Part shown: positions 61,753 to 64,000 of the stretch, piece by piece
Position numbering within the stretch: position 1 is the stretch's first letter
Layout: every line of letters starts with the position of its first letter
Source: Verrucomicrobia bacterium LW23
Lineage (GTDB): Bacteria; Verrucomicrobiota; Verrucomicrobiia; Methylacidiphilales; UBA1321
Assembly (NCBI GenBank): GCA_003054695.1
Contig: QAZA01000050.1
Coordinates: 124,001 to 188,000, forward strand
Direction: 5' to 3'
DNA length: 64,000 bases
Position numbers and translations under genes: made by a program
Notes under the pieces: generated by a model
Told to the model about the DNA's origin: nothing
Databases searched by the model: none
Seen by the model: the letters and a program-made list of their open reading frames with translations, nothing else

Positions 61753-64000
61753 ATGAAGCGCGACATCTCTCCCTCCACTTCTTCCGTAAGTTCCTCTTCC
61801 TGCACAAGTTATGGGTTTCGCTCCCTCATGGGAGGCAGGGTTTGCCGCCTCGCAGCTGTGACAGCTGCCCTGTTAACTGCTATTCTGCCTTTTGTTTACA
61901 GTCAGCAAACACCAGGCAACAGCGCACCCGTTGTCAAGCCGCCTGGCGAGACGAAGGCCGCTGAGACGGCAGTCGATCTCCAACCCAAATTCCTTAGCTT
62001 GGAAACACGAGGCACCGTGGGGCAATCCCAGGTTATCGCCTTTGCGGTATCAGCGGCCGCGCCGCAAAAGAAGGTGTTTGACTTCTCAGTGCAACCTGCT
62101 GAGGCCGTGGAGGTTCTGATGGCGCCCACAGTGTTGAACGGGGAGAAAACCGGCTTTGTGCGAATCGTTCCGCGACGCCCCGGCAAGTGCATTCTCAGTG
62201 TGGGCAAAGCCAACATAGCGCTGGAAGTTTCTCCTGCCGCCGACATTGAGCGGGGGACTACGCCGCTGTTGCAACTCGTTGCGCCTCTGTCAGGTGCGCA
62301 AATTTGGGGGCAGGTTACAGTAGGTGTCGAGTTTTTCGATGAGTCAGCCTCCAAGGACGTAAGCGGCACTGTTGACCTGGTGTTGCCTGGCGGTAAACGT
62401 TATCGCCCCGAGGTCAGCCTGGGAACTGAATGGGGTCCGCATCGCCGATTCACCTTTACTATCGACGCGGACAAGCTTCCTGCCGGCCCTCTTGTGCTGG
62501 CCGCCGAGGCCATCCTCTCGGATGGACGGCGGCTGCAAAGCCCGCCCATCCCTGTTCGGGTCATCCGCCCCTCGACGGCCGCAATTCTAAAGGGTGAATG
62601 CGAAGATTTATTGGAAGGCCCTAAGCCTAAACGACTTGGCGAAAACGCCGTGACACCGGCCTCGCGCGATCGCACAGCCTCCGGCGGTGCGGCTGTCATC
62701 AATCCCAATAATAACAAGGGAACCTGGGTGCTGCCGGTAAATGCCTCTCGTGCTGGCACTTACCAGCTTGCCATGCGCGTGCGCGGGGATTTCGCCTGCG
62801 GCACGTTCCCTACGCTCGCCGTCGCGCTGGATGAGAACCAGCAACCGATCACGGCAGCGCGGCTGACGGATTCTGAATGGCGACGCGTTATAGTTGGACG
62901 ACCTATCTATCTCACTGCCGGTGAGCACTTTATATGCGTGAGCCTTGCCAACTCCATGACGGTGTTTAACGAGACGCGTAATCTTAGCCTCGACACGTAC
63001 GAACTGGTGCGCCTCGACGACTCCGCAGTGCGCGCGGGTTCCGGTAAGGTGGCGAGTGAGGGCGGATCACCGATGATGGGAGGAGAAATGATGTCTGGCG
63101 GCGCGATGATGGCCGGTGATTCCATGATGTCGCCTGCGTCTCCCAAACCCGCCGACGCGATGATGGCTGCCCAACCGATGATGGCCGGGGGCGATGCCAT
63201 GATGTCGAAGATGGCCGCTGAGGAGGCCCCGCCCGGCAACGTTGGGCTGGAGCCGCCGCGTGTCGCATTTCAGCATGTGTTTGATATGCAACCTGTTACC
63301 GGGCCAGTGAGCTTGCGGGCGGCATGCTGGTGGCCGCGGCCGGAGGTCAATCGCGCTCCCAAAGTCACGCTCTTTCTTAACGGCAAAGCTGTTGGCTATC
63401 AGTACGGATCGCGTCCCGAGTTTCGGCTGGAGCCGCGCGATCTGCAGCAAGGCGTTAATACTGTGCATCTTACAGCGGTGGATTCGCAAGGCTACCTCAT
63501 CTCCAGCCCGGAGCAGCGAATTCTCTTTGCACCGCCCGGGCCGGCCAAGATGACAGCAAAACCGGTTGCGGCAACGGCCGTCGCCAAGCCGGTAGTCTCA
63601 CGCCTGCAAGTGTTTACAGCACAGGATGATCGCTGGGACGAGGCCATGCTGTCCCGCTGCACCACCAAGCCGACCGGACTTTTCATGGACGAAGCGGCTT
63701 TTTACTCAAACGGAGAAGTTCGCCTGAATCTTCCGGAAGAGCTTGAGGGCGAGTATGTTGTCACCGTCAACACCCGCGGAACGCCATGCGATGGCCCTCC
63801 GGAACTCCGCTTCCGCGTCGCCGATAACGCGAAGGTTGTGCCTGCCGAAGGCTCCGCTCCGGCCACAGCGGAAACTGCGGATGTGCTTGCGACTGTGGCG
63901 GTTGAGGATGCCAAGTATCACCAGAAGGATGTGGGCAAAATCCGACTTTCGCCCGGCAAAAAGGCGCTTTCGATGGCGTTTCTGAACGATCGTGCGGAGA
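61753..64000 (+). CDS. Secreted protein with carbohydrate-binding-like domain and Met-rich segment (cut by window edge)
   Basis: At least 749 residues, running off the window end. The ATG at 61753 opens MKRDISPSTSS, and a hydrophobic stretch at about 30-51 (RLAAVTAALLTAILPFVYS) is a signal peptide or anchor. Immunoglobulin-like beta regions follow (about 70-290), then a jelly-roll CBM-like domain (about 310-430; NKGTWVLPVNAS, YQLAMRVRG, EHFICVSLANSM). A Met-rich segment (about 440-487, bases 63071-63215) holds seven MM doublets separated by Gly, Ser, Ala. Further beta domains follow. It may be an adhesion or polysaccharide-binding surface protein. The C-terminus is not visible. Confidence 0.68.
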   Translation, partial: MKRDISPSTSSVSSSSCTSYGFRSLMGGRVCRLAAVTAALLTAILPFVYSQQTPGNSAPVVKPPGETKAAETAVDLQPKFLSLETRGTVGQSQVIAFAVSAAAPQKKVFDFSVQPAEAVEVLMAPTVLNGEKTGFVRIVPRRPGKCILSVGKANIALEVSPAADIERGTTPLLQLVAPLSGAQIWGQVTVGVEFFDESASKDVSGTVDLVLPGGKRYRPEVSLGTEWGPHRRFTFTIDADKLPAGPLVLAAEAILSDGRRLQSPPIPVRVIRPSTAAILKGECEDLLEGPKPKRLGENAVTPASRDRTASGGAAVINPNNNKGTWVLPVNASRAGTYQLAMRVRGDFACGTFPTLAVALDENQQPITAARLTDSEWRRVIVGRPIYLTAGEHFICVSLANSMTVFNETRNLSLDTYELVRLDDSAVRAGSGKVASEGGSPMMGGEMMSGGAMMAGDSMMSPASPKPADAMMAAQPMMAGGDAMMSKMAAEEAPPGNVGLEPPRVAFQHVFDMQPVTGPVSLRAACWWPRPEVNRAPKVTLFLNGKAVGYQYGSRPEFRLEPRDLQQGVNTVHLTAVDSQGYLISSPEQRILFAPPGPAKMTAKPVAATAVAKPVVSRLQVFTAQDDRWDEAMLSRCTTKPTGLFMDEAAFYSNGEVRLNLPEELEGEYVVTVNTRGTPCDGPPELRFRVADNAKVVPAEGSAPATAETADVLATVAVEDAKYHQKDVGKIRLSPGKKALSMAFLNDRAE

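Noticed and set aside
61548-61805. 85-codon minus frame in the gap before the last gene
   Set aside because: Overlaps the start of the secreted-protein gene and shows no conserved pattern.
1-64000. CRISPR array or restriction/defence system
   Set aside because: No regular direct repeats with spacers and no cas, restriction or toxin genes were recognised in the window.

Overview
The window is a high-GC chromosomal segment from a Gram-negative bacterium. It encodes OmpA-type and Kdp envelope proteins, many signal peptides, and no plasmid, phage or transposase gene. Several families (DUF6600-like Trp-rich proteins, a fused HATPase/GAF/PP2C regulator, a dimeric dUTPase, DUF374 acyltransferase, GH28/GH74/GH36-type enzymes with LacI regulators) and the intergenic inverted repeats remind me of the PVC group, most likely Verrucomicrobiota. 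This is inference from gene content only; no rRNA or marker gene settles it.

Layout. 1-5850 (minus): high-affinity potassium system kdpF-A-B-C-D, with kdpD cut by the window edge and kdpF a 27-codon gene. 6291-7637 (minus): ferredoxin / class III nucleotide cyclase / globin triple fusion. 8092-11614 (minus): DUF4105 (Lnb-like) membrane protein and an acidic partner, a short adenylate kinase, an SDR dehydrogenase. 11841-24377 (plus): envelope block with a TPR protein, a membrane-anchored OmpA-domain protein, a periplasmic transglutaminase-like protein, a Trp-rich DUF6600-like protein with a disordered tail, an isochorismatase-fold hydrolase, and a large caspase-like plus transglutaminase-like protein. 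24528-26337 (minus): metal-type permease and glycosyltransferase. 26555-30594 (plus): small protein, PDZ/thioredoxin-fold protein, DUF374 acyltransferase, GT-C-like membrane protein. 30627-37792: housekeeping genes purN, recG, a xerD-like recombinase, aroD, dUTPase and trxB. 37857-39535 (minus): glycosyltransferase and methyltransferase in ATGA overlap. 40231-41870 (minus): MetR-like LysR regulator and ycaC. 42029-49172: two convergent LacI regulators, a GH28-type beta-helix enzyme divergent from one of them, and a GH74-esterase fusion, likely for plant or algal polysaccharide use. 49194-49982: panB. 50110-52816 (minus): small envelope/stress proteins (DUF2934, DUF883-like, glycine-zipper, BON). 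53078-55288 (minus): GH36-like enzyme. 55476-end (plus): sbcC, a 66-aa protein coupled to a HATPase-GAF-PP2C phosphatase, and a large secreted protein with a Met-rich segment that runs off the window.

Non-coding structure stands out in four places: a 165-nt hairpin element at 17608-17772 whose arm differences all become G-U wobbles on one strand, three copies of a GGGACAT-N3-ATGTCCC dyad at the xerD-like gene, an ATGCAT palindrome over a lacI start codon, and two perfect inverted repeats (6084-6149 and 52936-52982). No rRNA, tRNA, CRISPR array or complete insertion sequence was seen.
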